From: an uncultured Lachnospiraceae bacterium
GTDB lineage: Bacteria; Bacillota; Clostridia; Lachnospirales; Lachnospiraceae
Length of the DNA stretch: 6,746 nucleotides
NCBI GenBank assembly: GCA_946627575.1
Contig: CAMOVS010000068.1
Coordinates: forward strand, 1-6,746
Direction of reading: 5' to 3'
Below are positions 6,623 to 6,746 of this stretch, one piece after another. The translations under genes and the position numbers were made by a program. The first letter of the stretch is position 1. The number at the start of each line of letters is the position of its first letter. The notes under the pieces are model-generated. The model was given only the letters and a program-made list of their open reading frames with translations, was not told the origin of the DNA and did not search any database.

Positions 6623-6746
6623 TTATATGTCCCTGCCATTCATCAGGCCGCAGGCCATCCCTGCATGGATTCTGATATCTTTCCAGGTCAGCTTCTCCGG
6701 ATTTCCTTCAAGGAGATCCAGGCATACGGTCTCAAAGATTTTCGCA
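6623..6746 (-). CDS. Partial gene, C-terminal 40 residues of an unrecognised protein
   Basis: An open frame enters from the right edge on the minus strand and ends with TAA at 6623-6625. The 40 visible residues begin AKIFETVCLDLLEGNPEKLT and end AGMACGLMNGRDI. They look like a soluble helical C-terminus with varied composition and no low complexity. I do not recognise the family. It points the same way as the DUF6056 gene 58 bp downstream and could be the first visible member of the same operon. Because only 40 codons are seen, chance openness cannot be excluded, although the residue mix looks protein-like. Confidence 0.5.
   Translation of the reverse strand, partial: AKIFETVCLDLLEGNPEKLTWKDIRIHAGMACGLMNGRDI

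Overview
The window looks like chromosomal DNA from a moderate-GC Clostridia member, most likely close to Lachnospiraceae. This is an inference from gene style (a Firmicutes-type Na+/solute symporter, a MATE transporter with a C-terminal ATPase-like tail, a DUF6056 membrane protein) and from consensus sigma-A-type promoter and terminator signals. No 16S gene or other marker is present. I see no IS element, tRNA, rRNA or CRISPR array.

Layout. Bases 1-301 are non-coding: two possible hairpins at the left edge, then an AT-rich stretch with repeated TTAACTAT and GTTAAAG words and a candidate promoter. Bases 302-1852 (+) encode a complete 516-residue sodium:solute symporter. It is followed by a strong intrinsic terminator (1882-1931). 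A near-consensus promoter (TTGCAA, 17 bp, TATAAT; 1972-2000) then drives a MATE-family exporter ending at 3775 (+). The last ~135 residues of that exporter resemble a decayed RsbW/GHKL-type ATPase domain. The promoter lies so close to the first in-frame ATG (2006) that the real start is probably the ATG at 2036.

The right half reads on the minus strand: an unidentified gene fragment entering from the right edge (6623-6746), a 555-residue DUF6056 multi-pass membrane protein (4897-6564), and a 360-residue saccharopine-dehydrogenase/homospermidine-synthase-like enzyme (3803-4885). The last two are 11 bp apart and almost certainly cotranscribed. The MATE gene and the dehydrogenase converge over 27 bp, and the terminator hairpin there reaches into the dehydrogenase's last codons.

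How the genes may work together: the two plus-strand transporters have separate transcription signals but share short upstream words, so a shared regulator is possible. The minus-strand pair couples a predicted membrane glycosyltransferase-like protein to a soluble NAD(P)-dependent enzyme; a joint pathway is suggested only by their arrangement. The most unusual items are the MATE-ATPase-like fusion with lost catalytic residues and the short homospermidine-synthase-like enzyme in an odd setting.
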